64,000 nt of DNA from Sphingomonas oryzagri (GCF_029906645.1 NZ_JARYGZ010000003.1:124001-188000); one strand, 5' to 3'. Shown: positions 1-7,605, numbered from the stretch's first letter. Translations and numbers: made by a program. Notes: generated from the sequence alone by a model not told the origin.

Positions 1-1489
1 CGATCCCAAGCGCAAGGGCGAATACTTCCGCGCCTTCTGCCGCGAGCTGCGCAAGCTCGGCTACGTCATCGACTTCAAGATCATGGTCTGCGCCGATTAC
101 GGCGACCCGACCAGCCGCACCCGCATGTTTGGCCAGTTCCGCTGCGACGGTCAGCCGATCACATGGCCGGAGCCGACCCACGGTGCGCCGAACGATCCGG
201 ACGTCATCGCTGGCAGGAAGCTGCCTTGGCGTACCGCCGCGTCTCACGTGCTGGACTTTTCGCAGCCGTGCCACTCGATCTTCATGACGAGGGAGGAAGC
301 ACGCGCTGGCAAGATCAGGATCAATCGGCCGCTGGTCGACGCCACCTTCGCCCGCGTGACGCTGGGGCTGGAGCGGCACGTGCTGGAGGCGGCACAGCCC
401 TACATCATCAAGATCACGCACGGCAGCGCCGCGCCCGCAGCCAGACGCGTCGACGCACCGCTCTACGGGCAGACCTGCGCCAAGGGCGGCGAGCATGCGC
501 TCGCGGTCCCCAGCTTGGTGCCCCTGACGCATCAAGGCGCGCCGCGCGCCCACGGCGCCGAAGAGCCGACCCGGACGATGACTGCCGCCAATCGCGGCGA
601 GATCGCGATGTCGGCCGCCTTCGTTACGAAGTTTCGTCGCGATAGCGCCGGCACGGCCGCGACCGATCCGATCCCGACCGTCTCGGCGAACAGCTTCCAG
701 AAAAAGCCCGGCGGTGCCGCGCCGCTCGGTATCGCGGCCGTGCACATGGTGCAGCACAACGCCGGCCCGAATAACGGCGGGCTGGCCGGCCGGCCGACCA
801 CCGAGCCGGTGTCGACCCTCACGACGGCCGGCGCGCAGCAGAACGTCTGCGCGTCATACCTGGCGCATTTCCGTGGCAGCGGCGATCGCAGCGGCAACGA
901 CGTGCGCGAGCGCGTCGTCACGCAAACGGCCGGAGGAACGCACGTCGCCGAGGTGCGGACCTTTCTGGTGAAATACTACAAGAGTGCCGAGGTCGGGCAA
1001 CATACCAACGAGCCGGTTCACGCGGTCACGACGAAGGCCCGTTTCGCGCTGATCGAAGTCAGCACCGCCGACGTCATCATGACGGAAGAGCAGCGTTACA
1101 CCGCCTATTGGGTTGCCCGCCTGATCGACGTCTATGGCCATCCGGAGGGAAAGCCGAAGCGCCGCCGCCGCAAAGGCTTCGGCTCTCTCCACTATCGCAC
1201 GCTGATCGACCGGATCGACGCCATGCACCGGCCCCGCCCGTCTGCAGTCGGCCGCGACGGCTGGATCGTATGGGACATCGGCATGCGGATGCTGACGGTC
1301 CGCGAACGCTTCCGCGCGCAGGGCGTCACCGACGATTACATCATCGACGTCGAGGTCGACGGCAAGCCGATCAGCGCCACCAAGCAAGGCGAAATGTGCG
1401 GCAACATGGTGCCGCCCAACACGGCCGAGGCGATCGCCCGCGCCGCGCTGCCGGAGCTGCGCGCACAGCCGGTCGGGGTGGCGGCATGA
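1..1489 (+). CDS. DNA (cytosine-5) methyltransferase, C-terminal part (partial, 5' end outside window)
   Basis: This is the C-terminal part of a C5-cytosine DNA methyltransferase, which methylates a base within a recognition sequence. The reading frame is open from base 2, so the gene starts upstream and the catalytic Pro-Cys motif is not in view. Visible conserved parts are ADYGDPTSRTRMF (motif VIII region, bases about 92-130) and GNMVPPNTAEAIARA near the end (motif X, about 1400-1444). Between them lies an unusually long target-recognition region made of six degenerate units (398-1060). The stop codon overlaps the start of the next gene (ATGA), so the two are probably translationally coupled. 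In a mobile element it probably protects the element from host restriction, which is an inference. Confidence 0.85.
   Translation, partial: DPKRKGEYFRAFCRELRKLGYVIDFKIMVCADYGDPTSRTRMFGQFRCDGQPITWPEPTHGAPNDPDVIAGRKLPWRTAASHVLDFSQPCHSIFMTREEARAGKIRINRPLVDATFARVTLGLERHVLEAAQPYIIKITHGSAAPAARRVDAPLYGQTCAKGGEHALAVPSLVPLTHQGAPRAHGAEEPTRTMTAANRGEIAMSAAFVTKFRRDSAGTAATDPIPTVSANSFQKKPGGAAPLGIAAVHMVQHNAGPNNGGLAGRPTTEPVSTLTTAGAQQNVCASYLAHFRGSGDRSGNDVRERVVTQTAGGTHVAEVRTFLVKYYKSAEVGQHTNEPVHAVTTKARFALIEVSTADVIMTEEQRYTAYWVARLIDVYGHPEGKPKRRRRKGFGSLHYRTLIDRIDAMHRPRPSAVGRDGWIVWDIGMRMLTVRERFRAQGVTDDYIIDVEVDGKPISATKQGEMCGNMVPPNTAEAIARAALPELRAQPVGVAA
398..1060 (+). repeat. six tandem degenerate protein repeats in the methyltransferase recognition region
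   Basis: The translated segment falls into six units of about 34-41 residues. Each begins with a hydrophobic stretch ending in a basic or aromatic pair (IIKITH, LVPLTH, FVTKF, MVQH, YLAHF, FLVKY). A Gly-rich middle follows, then a block of the type EPxxTxTT (EPTRTMTA, DPIPTVSA, EPVSTLTT, EPVHAVTT). They are divergent copies of one module, found by eye rather than by alignment software. Confidence 0.6.
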
Positions 1490-2724
1490 ATGTGATCGAC
1501 ACGCTCTACGCGCTCGACGCGAAGCGGCCGCAATCGAATCTGTTCAACGGCGATCATCGCGAGGCCGTTGGCGAATGCGTCCAACGCACGGTCGCCAACA
1601 TGCTGACCGTCGCGACCCGCTATGATCACTGGATCATCGCCTATTCGGGCGGGAAAGATAGCTCCACAGTCGTGACCGTCATCGTCACGCTGCTGCAGCT
1701 CGGCGCGATCCCACGGCCGAAAACGCTGATCGTCATGTACGCCGACACGCGGATGGAGCTGCCGCCGCTGCAGGCGGCCGCGCGTCTCATGATGCAGCGG
1801 CTGCGCGAAATGGGCATTGAAGTGATCGAAGTCGTCGCGCCGATGGACGATCGTTTCTTCGTCTACATGTTCGGCCGTGGCGTACCGCCGCCCTCGAATA
1901 CTTTCCGCTGGTGCACACCGCAGATCAAGGTCGAGCCGATGACGGCTGCTATCCGTGATCGCATCGCCGGGCTGGACGGCCGCGTCCTGACCCTGACCGG
2001 CGTTCGGCGTGGTGAGAGCAAAGCTCGCGACGATCGGATCAATCTGTCCTGCAGTCGCAACGGTGCCGAATGTGGACAGGGCTGGCTGCAGACTGATCTG
2101 CCCGGCGATCTGACTGATACCTTCGCGCCGATCGATCACTGGACGCTCTGCAACGTGTGGGATTGGCTTAGCGTCTTTGCGCTGTGGCCGGAGTTCGGCA
2201 GCTGGCCGACCGCGATCATCGCCGAGGGATACGGCGAGATCGAAGACATGCGCACCGGCTGCGTCGAGTGCAATCTGATCGAGCATGACGGCGCGCTCGG
2301 CGCCGTGCTGCGCATGGGCGGATGGGAACATCTGGTCCCGCTGCTCGGTCTGAAAATCCTGTATCGCGAGCTGAAGAAGCCTCGGCACCGTAAGCGGAAG
2401 TCGGGCGGCCAGACCCGCAAGGACGGCACGCTTCAGACTAACCAGCAGCGCATGGGGCCACTGACCTTCGAGGCCCGCCTAATGGGCCTCGACACCGTTC
2501 TGCGCATTCAGCGCCAGGTCAACGACATGGCGGCCGAGCGCGACCGGCCGGGCATCGTCCTGATCGACGAAACGGAGGAAGCGCGCATCCGCGAGCTGAT
2601 CACGCTGAAGACGTGGCCGCGCGACTGGAGCGAGAGCGATCCCGACGCGACCGTCTGGCTCGATCGCTTCAATCCCGATGGGTCGGTCGAGCCGATCCTC
2701 TATCGCGATCTGGTCGGCCAGTGA
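1486..2724 (+). CDS. phosphoadenosine phosphosulfate reductase / DndC-like PP-loop protein
   Basis: This 412-residue protein belongs to the PP-loop ATP pyrophosphatase superfamily, which includes PAPS reductase and DndC of DNA phosphorothioation. The signature SGGKDSS lies near residue 57. The DndC-like features FRWCTPQIKVEP, TGVRRGES and a later Cys pair (GCVEC) suggest a metal or Fe-S site. I chose the ATG at 1486 because it overlaps the upstream stop (ATGA); earlier in-frame codons lie inside the methyltransferase. No dndB, dndD or dndE is visible, so classical phosphorothioation cannot be claimed. A role in nucleic-acid sulfur modification or in sulfate metabolism is possible. The family call is firm; the substrate is unknown. 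Confidence 0.75.
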   Translation: MNVIDTLYALDAKRPQSNLFNGDHREAVGECVQRTVANMLTVATRYDHWIIAYSGGKDSSTVVTVIVTLLQLGAIPRPKTLIVMYADTRMELPPLQAAARLMMQRLREMGIEVIEVVAPMDDRFFVYMFGRGVPPPSNTFRWCTPQIKVEPMTAAIRDRIAGLDGRVLTLTGVRRGESKARDDRINLSCSRNGAECGQGWLQTDLPGDLTDTFAPIDHWTLCNVWDWLSVFALWPEFGSWPTAIIAEGYGEIEDMRTGCVECNLIEHDGALGAVLRMGGWEHLVPLLGLKILYRELKKPRHRKRKSGGQTRKDGTLQTNQQRMGPLTFEARLMGLDTVLRIQRQVNDMAAERDRPGIVLIDETEEARIRELITLKTWPRDWSESDPDATVWLDRFNPDGSVEPILYRDLVGQ

Positions 2725-2927
2725 TGGCTTGGCTTCCAAACCCCGGATACCTGCCAGAGGCAGCGATCGGCAAGCGCGTCCGCGTCCGATTTCCGGACGG
2801 CCGGGAAGGGCGCTGCGATGACAATCCCATGTCGCCCCCCGGCTGGGCAGCGGATGGCCGCAGCGGTTGCCGCTGGTCGCTGACCGGCCGACCCCACGAC
2901 ATCGCCGAATACGAGGTGATCGAATGA
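2724..2927 (+). CDS. small hypothetical protein (67 aa)
   Basis: This is a 67-residue basic protein starting MAWLPNPGYL. It contains the stretch GKRVRVRFPDGREGRCDDNP, which looks like a small beta-rich module. Its start overlaps the stop of the PP-loop gene (TGATG), and its own stop overlaps the next start (ATGA). I do not recognise the family. Tight coupling inside the operon is the best evidence that it is real. Confidence 0.6.
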   Translation: MAWLPNPGYLPEAAIGKRVRVRFPDGREGRCDDNPMSPPGWAADGRSGCRWSLTGRPHDIAEYEVIE

Positions 2928-3391
2928 CGAAGTCCGTCTTAGACGGTCACGCGGCCGCTAACCCCGGCCCGTACCTCAACGATCGCCAGCGCCTCGCCGC
3001 GCTCGCCGTGCAGCTGCGCGACAATCGCGCTGGTCAGTACGAGGCGATGATCGCCAAGGGCCAGATCAGCGAGAACGACGCGTTCCGTGATTCGCTCGCC
3101 CGCCAGAGCATCGCAACCGATTGGACGGCGATCATCAACCAGACGGCCCGGCCGAGCGAACCTTGGGCGCGCAACGCCGAATGCTGCTGGTGCCTGCACG
3201 AAGTGCTGCGCTCGCAAGAGGATCGCCTTGCGCCGATGCATGAGACGCACGACGGCTATTTCGAGGCCGTGGCGCTCCGCGATACGATCGCCGCCCTGCT
3301 GCAGCACTACCGAACGAAATGGGTTTGGATACTGCTCGGCGAGGCCGAGCGCCGCGCCGCCGCCCCGCAGGCCATGCGAGGTGCGGCATGA
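2924..3391 (+). CDS. hypothetical protein with N-terminal VLDG motif (155 aa)
   Basis: This 155-residue soluble protein begins MTKSVLDG. It contains a Cys pair in ECCWCLHEVLRSQED (about residues 88-102) and His residues in MHETHDGY, which could bind a metal. The family is not recognised. The start is fixed by a 4-base overlap with the previous gene and the stop by a 4-base overlap with the next. A 13-bp palindrome covers codons 4-8 and is repeated exactly in the starts of two downstream genes. Confidence 0.6.
   Translation: MTKSVLDGHAAANPGPYLNDRQRLAALAVQLRDNRAGQYEAMIAKGQISENDAFRDSLARQSIATDWTAIINQTARPSEPWARNAECCWCLHEVLRSQEDRLAPMHETHDGYFEAVALRDTIAALLQHYRTKWVWILLGEAERRAAAPQAMRGAA
2934..2946 (+). 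repeat. 13-bp palindrome CCGTCTTAGACGG, copy 1
   Basis: This is a perfect inverted repeat (CCGTCT, one T, AGACGG) at codons 4-8 of the gene starting at 2924. It reads as (S)-V-L-D-G. Identical copies lie at 3829 and 4017. Each uses a TTA leucine codon, which is rare in this GC-rich sequence. Confidence 0.75.
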
Positions 3392-3780
3392 CGTATCCGC
3401 TTATCAAGCCATGCCTCGGCTGCGGAGATTTGAGCGGCGTCCTATACGGCTACGGCGATTTCGGACCGTTGAACTGGCACGTCGAATGCGACGGTTGCGA
3501 CTACATGGGGCCGGCTGGAAATAAGCTGCAGGCGATCCGTCAGCATAATCAGCGCGTCGATAACCGTGTCGACACCATCATCGCCAACCTCACGGGCGCG
3601 CAGCGTTCGTGGATGACCGAGCGTGCGAAGGTCTATGGCGGCCGGGTCGCCATCCTGCCGCCCTCGAATACCTATCGCCGGCTCTTCGCGCTTTGCCTCG
3701 TTACGCCCGGCGGCGACGCAACGCCTCTTGGCCTCCTAGTGCGCAAGCGGTTGTTCGCGCAGATCGCGAAGCACCAATGA
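3388..3780 (+). CDS. Lar-like (restriction alleviation family) zinc-ribbon protein
   Basis: The 130-residue product begins IKPCLGCG and continues with WHVECDGCDYMGPAGNK followed by QAIRQHNQR. This matches the layout of small Lar/restriction-alleviation proteins: a CxxC pair, a second CxxC pair followed by GP, and a conserved Ala-Ile and Asn-x-Arg tail. Such proteins are common in phages and were named for counteracting host type I restriction. After residue 55 there is an extra domain of about 75 residues that the small Lar proteins lack. The start is set by the ATGA overlap at 3388. Zinc binding is expected; anti-restriction activity is inferred from family and context. Confidence 0.6.
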   Translation: MTYPLIKPCLGCGDLSGVLYGYGDFGPLNWHVECDGCDYMGPAGNKLQAIRQHNQRVDNRVDTIIANLTGAQRSWMTERAKVYGGRVAILPPSNTYRRLFALCLVTPGGDATPLGLLVRKRLFAQIAKHQ

Positions 3781-4016
3781 CGGATCGCGCAGAGGATCAC
3801 GCGGGTTTTGCCATGGACCCGCCGACGCCCGTCTTAGACGGATCAGCCCTTGAGCAGAGCGCGCGCACATATCGACGGTGCGTCGAGATCGCCGATCAGG
3901 CCGTGCCTAAATATCGGGGCGGCAAGCGCTCGTATAGCTGCGGCGGACAGATGGCTAAGCGCTGGGCCGCCGCGTTCGACGCAGCCATGATCGCGCTCTC
4001 AGGGGCTAAAGCATGA
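3777..4016 (+). CDS. small hypothetical protein with VLDG motif (79 aa)
   Basis: This 79-residue protein has the N-terminal element PTPVLDG and a basic middle (PKYRGGKRSY). ATG 3777 overlaps the upstream stop (ATGA) and is preferred. ATG 3813 is an alternative that would give MDPPTPVLDG and place the VLDG motif nearer the N-terminus, as in the two related genes. No known family is recognised. Its stop overlaps the next start. Confidence 0.55.
   Translation: MTDRAEDHAGFAMDPPTPVLDGSALEQSARTYRRCVEIADQAVPKYRGGKRSYSCGGQMAKRWAAAFDAAMIALSGAKA
3829..3841 (+). repeat. 13-bp palindrome CCGTCTTAGACGG, copy 2
   Basis: This is an exact copy of the palindrome at 2934 and 4017. It is in the same reading phase (P-V-L-D-G), 16 bases after the alternative start ATG 3813. 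Confidence 0.75.
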
Positions 4017-4378
4017 CCGTCTTAGACGGACCCGCCAGAAAGCCCGCTGAGAGCCAGAACGCGTCTCAGGGCGACACCTGCCCCGAATGCGGGAGCGTCT
4101 ACGCACGCGTGCATCCCAACCAGATGTTCTGCACGCCCGCGCACAGCAAGGCGTTCAACAACCGTCTGCTGAAGCGTGGGCAATCCCTTACGCCCCTTTC
4201 CATGGCCGCGCGGATCACGCGAGGCGGATGGTGCGGCGACACCGCCACCGGGATCAAAGCCCGCCAGATGGCCGAGCAGCTGATCGCCCGCTACGTCGCC
4301 GAGGATAAGGCGGCCGGCCGGATGCGCATGGATCACTATGTCGCTTTGCGTATCCGCAAGGGCTTCACCCCGGCATGA
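4013..4378 (+). CDS. zinc-finger-like hypothetical protein with VLDG motif (121 aa)
   Basis: The 121-residue protein begins MTVLDG. It carries a CPECG...FCTPAHSKAFNNRLLKRG segment at about residues 24-56, a treble-clef-like Cys4/Cys-His arrangement common in small phage and plasmid proteins of unknown role. The C-terminal half is helical and basic. It overlaps the preceding and following genes by 4 bases. DNA or RNA binding is plausible but not shown. Confidence 0.6.
   Translation: MTVLDGPARKPAESQNASQGDTCPECGSVYARVHPNQMFCTPAHSKAFNNRLLKRGQSLTPLSMAARITRGGWCGDTATGIKARQMAEQLIARYVAEDKAAGRMRMDHYVALRIRKGFTPA
4017..4029 (+). repeat. 13-bp palindrome CCGTCTTAGACGG, copy 3
   Basis: This is the third exact copy. 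It begins at the second position of codon 2 of the gene starting at 4013 and again reads T-V-L-D-G. Confidence 0.75.
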
Positions 4379-4620
4379 GGATGGAGCGCGTCCAGATCAT
4401 GCCGGACTGGCCGGCGCGGATGACTGCGGAGCTAGCCTCCGCGTACATGGGCATATCTAAGTCCAGCTTCATCGCGCGCTATCAGCCGATCGGCGTGAAG
4501 GAAGGCGCGAACACGTTGTGGGCGCGCGCGCAGCTCGACGCCATCATTGCCAAGCAGTTCAATCTGAAACAGTCTCCCACCGGTCGCGGCGCGGAGATCG
4601 ATACGTGGGCAGATTTGTGA
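4375..4620 (+). CDS. excisionase / AlpA-like helix-turn-helix protein
   Basis: This 81-residue protein contains MTAELASAYMGISKSSFIARY, a helix-turn-helix of the AlpA/excisionase type (residues about 16-40), followed by a short wing-like segment. It lies directly upstream of the integrase and overlaps it, the usual place for a recombination directionality factor. It starts with an ATGA overlap. A role in excision or in regulating the element is inferred from position and fold. Confidence 0.65.
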   Translation: MRMERVQIMPDWPARMTAELASAYMGISKSSFIARYQPIGVKEGANTLWARAQLDAIIAKQFNLKQSPTGRGAEIDTWADL

Positions 4621-5711
4621 TCGACCGCCCCAACCTGAAGCAACAGGGCAAATACCTCTATTTCCGCCGCAAGGTGGGCGGAAAGACGCAGTATCATCGT
4701 CTGCCCGATCCGAGCGATCCGGACTTCGAAGCGGCTTACGATCGTCTCGCGCAGCCCGATTCGCCGAAGGCCGCCGCGCCGATCGCCGGCAGCCTCGCCG
4801 CGCTCGTGCGGGACTATCGGGCGAGCAGCGACTATCTAGGTATTCCCAGCGACAAGACGCGGGCGAACTATCTCCGCTATCTCGATCTGATCGTCGAGAA
4901 GCACGGCCACCGCCAGGTGCACCAGATCAGGCCGACGCACGTCTACAAGATGCGCGACGCTATGCAGGACACGCCGGGCAAGGCGAACAACTGGCTGAGC
5001 ATCTTCCGCACGCTCATGAGCTATGCGGCCAAACGCGACTGGCGTGGCGACAACCCCGCCGCTGGCATCAAGCCGCTCGCGATCGGCGAACATGAGCCGT
5101 GGCCGGCCGACCTGCTGCGCGTCTGCCTTGAAGTCGCCTCGCCGATGACGCGGCTGCTGATCGTCACGGGGCTTTGCTCCGGACAGCGGAACAGCGACGT
5201 GATTCGCATGCAGCACGGCTGGATCAAGAACGGGATCATGGGGCCGTTCATCCAGCAGAAGACGAAGGTCGAGGTCGCGGTGCCCATGCACCCGTTCTGG
5301 ACGGCCGAGCTGGCGAAGCTGCCTCGCAATGCCGTGACGCTGGTCTATGACCGGTTTGGCAAGCCATTCGGCACAACCGGCGCGGTGCGCGAGCGCATCC
5401 GCGACCTCATGGCGATGAAGGAGGTTCAGGAAGTCCTAGCCGACCTTGCCGCCCGCGAGATCATCGCCGAGGGCGACACCTTCGTGTTCCACGGCCTGCG
5501 CAAGAACGCCTGCTGCTACCTGCTGGAGATGGGCAATAATGACAGCCAGGTCGGGCACATGCTCGGCATGTCGCCCGAGATGGTCCGTCACTACGGCAAG
5601 CGCTCGCGCGCGCTCATGATCGCCAAATCGGCCGCCGCCAACTTCAAGGGTGGTAAATTCGGCGATTTGCAGGTGGTAAATTTCAAATCGCGTCCGCGCA
5701 AAAACGGCTGA
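4605..5711 (+). CDS. tyrosine-type site-specific integrase
   Basis: This is a phage-type integrase of about 368 residues. An N-terminal SAM-like core-binding region is followed by a catalytic domain. The active-site signatures are an Arg in SGQRNSDVIRM, HGLRKNACCYL, the His in QVGHMLGMS and the nucleophile Tyr in MVRHYGKRS, so the R-H-R-H-Y set is complete. I chose GTG 4605 because GGAG lies 8 bases upstream. GTG 4617 is an alternative that overlaps the preceding stop as GTGA. The gene ends 10 bases from the tRNA-Glu gene, which it presumably uses as attB. Confidence 0.93.
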   Translation: MGRFVIDRPNLKQQGKYLYFRRKVGGKTQYHRLPDPSDPDFEAAYDRLAQPDSPKAAAPIAGSLAALVRDYRASSDYLGIPSDKTRANYLRYLDLIVEKHGHRQVHQIRPTHVYKMRDAMQDTPGKANNWLSIFRTLMSYAAKRDWRGDNPAAGIKPLAIGEHEPWPADLLRVCLEVASPMTRLLIVTGLCSGQRNSDVIRMQHGWIKNGIMGPFIQQKTKVEVAVPMHPFWTAELAKLPRNAVTLVYDRFGKPFGTTGAVRERIRDLMAMKEVQEVLADLAAREIIAEGDTFVFHGLRKNACCYLLEMGNNDSQVGHMLGMSPEMVRHYGKRSRALMIAKSAAANFKGGKFGDLQVVNFKSRPRKNG

Positions 5712-5721
5712 TTTCAGCCGA

Positions 5722-5797
5722 TGGTGACCCCAACGGGACTCGAACCCGTGTTTTCGCCGTGAAAGGGCGACGTCCTAGACCGCTAGACGATGGGGCC
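5722..5797 (-). tRNA. tRNA-Glu (anticodon TTC)
   Basis: The reverse strand folds as a full cloverleaf. The 7-bp acceptor stem begins GGCCCCA. The D-arm contains CTAGCGGTCTAGG. The anticodon loop is CTTTCAC with TTC at 5763-5761. The T-arm is GGGTTCGAGTCCC. CCA is encoded at 5724-5722. The 3' end faces the integrase gene, so this tRNA is the probable attachment site of the element. Confidence 0.95.
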
Positions 5798-5838
5798 AGC
5801 GAGGCGAGGCCGCGCGTTAGGGCATCACGGGCGCGGGG

Positions 5839-7605
5839 TCAATCCGCCCAGGCAGCATCATCGAGATGAAGTTCGGCGGACGGGCGCGATGCCCAGTCGT
5901 CGATGCGGGCGCGGCCGGCCAGCCAGAGCTTGCGCGTGCTGCCGGCCGCCAGCAGCGCCCGGCCCAGGGGCGTATCCGCCGAACCGAACGCCATCGCCTT
6001 GATCGGCTTGCCGTCGTCGCCTGAAACGATCGTGCGGACATGGCCGTTGCCGACGATATCCGCCTTCACCACGCTCACGCGGCCGGCGGCGACGCGCGGC
6101 CCTGGCCAGCCGGCGCCGTAGGGGCCGCCTGCTTCCAGCGCCTCGACCAGCGCCGGCGTGACGCCGCCGGGGCCGACCACCGCGTCGACCAGCAGCGCGC
6201 GCGCATCGGATGCGGCGGCGACGTCCGATGCGAGGCGTTCGTCGAGGAATTCGGCGAAGGCATCGAGCTTGCCGGGATCGATGGTGATGCCACAGGCCAT
6301 GGCGTGGCCGCCACCCGCCACCAGCAGGCCGCTGTCCTTTGCCGCCAGCACGGCCGCACCGAGATCGACGCCCGAGATCGAGCGGCCCGATCCCTTGCCG
6401 GTCTCGCCATCCAGCGCGACGACGATGGCGGGCTTGCCGGCGCGTTCCTTGATGCGGCTGGCGACGATGCCGATCACGCCGGGGTGCCAGCCATGGCCGG
6501 CGATCACCGCGACGGAGCGGTTGTCCTGCGCTGCCAGCAGGGCCTCGGCCTCCTCGCGCACCGCCTGCTCGATCGCGCGGCGTTCCTCGTTGAGCAGGTT
6601 GAGTTCGGCGGCGATGGCGCGCGCCTCGCCCTCGTCCTGCGTGGTCAGCAGGCGCACGCCGAGATCGGCACGGCCGACGCGTCCGCCCGCATTGATGCGC
6701 GGACCGAGCGCGAAGCCAAGGTCGGTGCAGGTGGGGTTGCGGGTGAGCCGCGCCGCCTCGATCAGCGCGGCAAGGCCGATATTGCGCCGCCCGGCCATCA
6801 CCTTCAGACCCTGCGCCACGAAGGCGCGGTTCAGGCCCTTGAGCTGGGCGACGTCGGCCACGGTGCCGAGCGCGACGATATCCAGCAGCTCCAGCAGCTT
6901 CGGCTCGGGCCGGTTCGCGAACCAGCCGCGCGTGCGCAGCGTGCGAATCAGCGCTGCGCTGAGCAGGAAGGCGACACCCACCGCGGCGAGGTGGCCGTGC
7001 GCGGCGCCTTCGCCCTCATCCAACCGGTTGGGGTTCACCAGCGCGTGCGCGACGGGGAGCGAGGTGGCGCATTTGTGGTGATCGACCACCACGACGTCGA
7101 GCCCGGCATCCTTGGCGGCCTGCAGCGCCTCATAGGCCATGGCGCCGCAATCGACGGTGACAACGAGGCTTGCGCCGGCTTCCGCCAGCCGTACGAGCGC
7201 ATCGGCCGACGGGCCGTAGCCTTCGAGCAGGCGGTCGGGGATGTAGGTGCCGGCGGCGAGGCCGAGGTCGCGCAGCAGGCGGACGAGGAGCGCGGCCGAG
7301 GTCGCGCCGTCCACGTCATAGTCACCGAAGATCGTCACCGGCTCCTGATGCTCGACCGCGTGCGCCAGCCGTTCGGCCGCCTTGTCCATGTCGCGGAAGA
7401 TGGATGGGTCCGGCATGAAAGCGCGGATGGTGGGCGTGCGGTGGCTTTCCAGCGCGTCGCGCGTGCAGCCGCGTGCCATCAGCAGTTGATCGACGAGCGA
7501 ATCCGGCCGGAAGCCCGCATCGGAATCGTCGTTGGCGAGACCGCGCCAGCGCCAGGGCTGGCCAAGGATCGATCGGGTCACTCCACAGGGGGCGGCGGCA
7601 CTCAT
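5839..7605 (-). CDS. recJ: single-stranded-DNA-specific exonuclease RecJ
   Basis: This 588-residue member of the DHH phosphoesterase family degrades single-stranded DNA 5' to 3' in recombination and mismatch repair. DYDVDG at residues 95-100 and VVVDHHK around 173-178 carry the metal-binding aspartates and the DHH triad. Further motifs include LGPRINAGGR and a GGGHAMACG segment of the DHHA1 domain. The length is normal for RecJ. It lies 35 bases downstream of the antiporter gene on the same strand, and its end faces the tRNA-Glu gene. Confidence 0.95.
   Translation of the reverse strand: MSAAAPCGVTRSILGQPWRWRGLANDDSDAGFRPDSLVDQLLMARGCTRDALESHRTPTIRAFMPDPSIFRDMDKAAERLAHAVEHQEPVTIFGDYDVDGATSAALLVRLLRDLGLAAGTYIPDRLLEGYGPSADALVRLAEAGASLVVTVDCGAMAYEALQAAKDAGLDVVVVDHHKCATSLPVAHALVNPNRLDEGEGAAHGHLAAVGVAFLLSAALIRTLRTRGWFANRPEPKLLELLDIVALGTVADVAQLKGLNRAFVAQGLKVMAGRRNIGLAALIEAARLTRNPTCTDLGFALGPRINAGGRVGRADLGVRLLTTQDEGEARAIAAELNLLNEERRAIEQAVREEAEALLAAQDNRSVAVIAGHGWHPGVIGIVASRIKERAGKPAIVVALDGETGKGSGRSISGVDLGAAVLAAKDSGLLVAGGGHAMACGITIDPGKLDAFAEFLDERLASDVAAASDARALLVDAVVGPGGVTPALVEALEAGGPYGAGWPGPRVAAGRVSVVKADIVGNGHVRTIVSGDDGKPIKAMAFGSADTPLGRALLAAGSTRKLWLAGRARIDDWASRPSAELHLDDAAWAD

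Larger units (their letters stand above)
1..5721. mobile_element. integrase-proximal end of an integrated prophage-like element (partial)
   Basis: Nine plus-strand genes run without any gap up to a tyrosine integrase that ends 10 bases before the 3' end of a tRNA-Glu gene. This is the classic arrangement of an element integrated at a tRNA 3' end. The contents are a DNA methyltransferase, a PP-loop protein, a Lar-like zinc protein, small unknown proteins, an excisionase-like protein and an integrase. The left boundary and the second attachment copy lie upstream of the window, so size and completeness cannot be judged. No structural phage genes are visible, so prophage versus integrative island is open. 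Confidence 0.8.

Noticed and set aside
1108-1485. Upstream extension of the PP-loop protein inside the methyltransferase gene.
   Set aside because: The extension is Arg/Pro-rich out-of-frame sequence. ATG 1486 overlaps the previous stop, as for every other gene in this operon.
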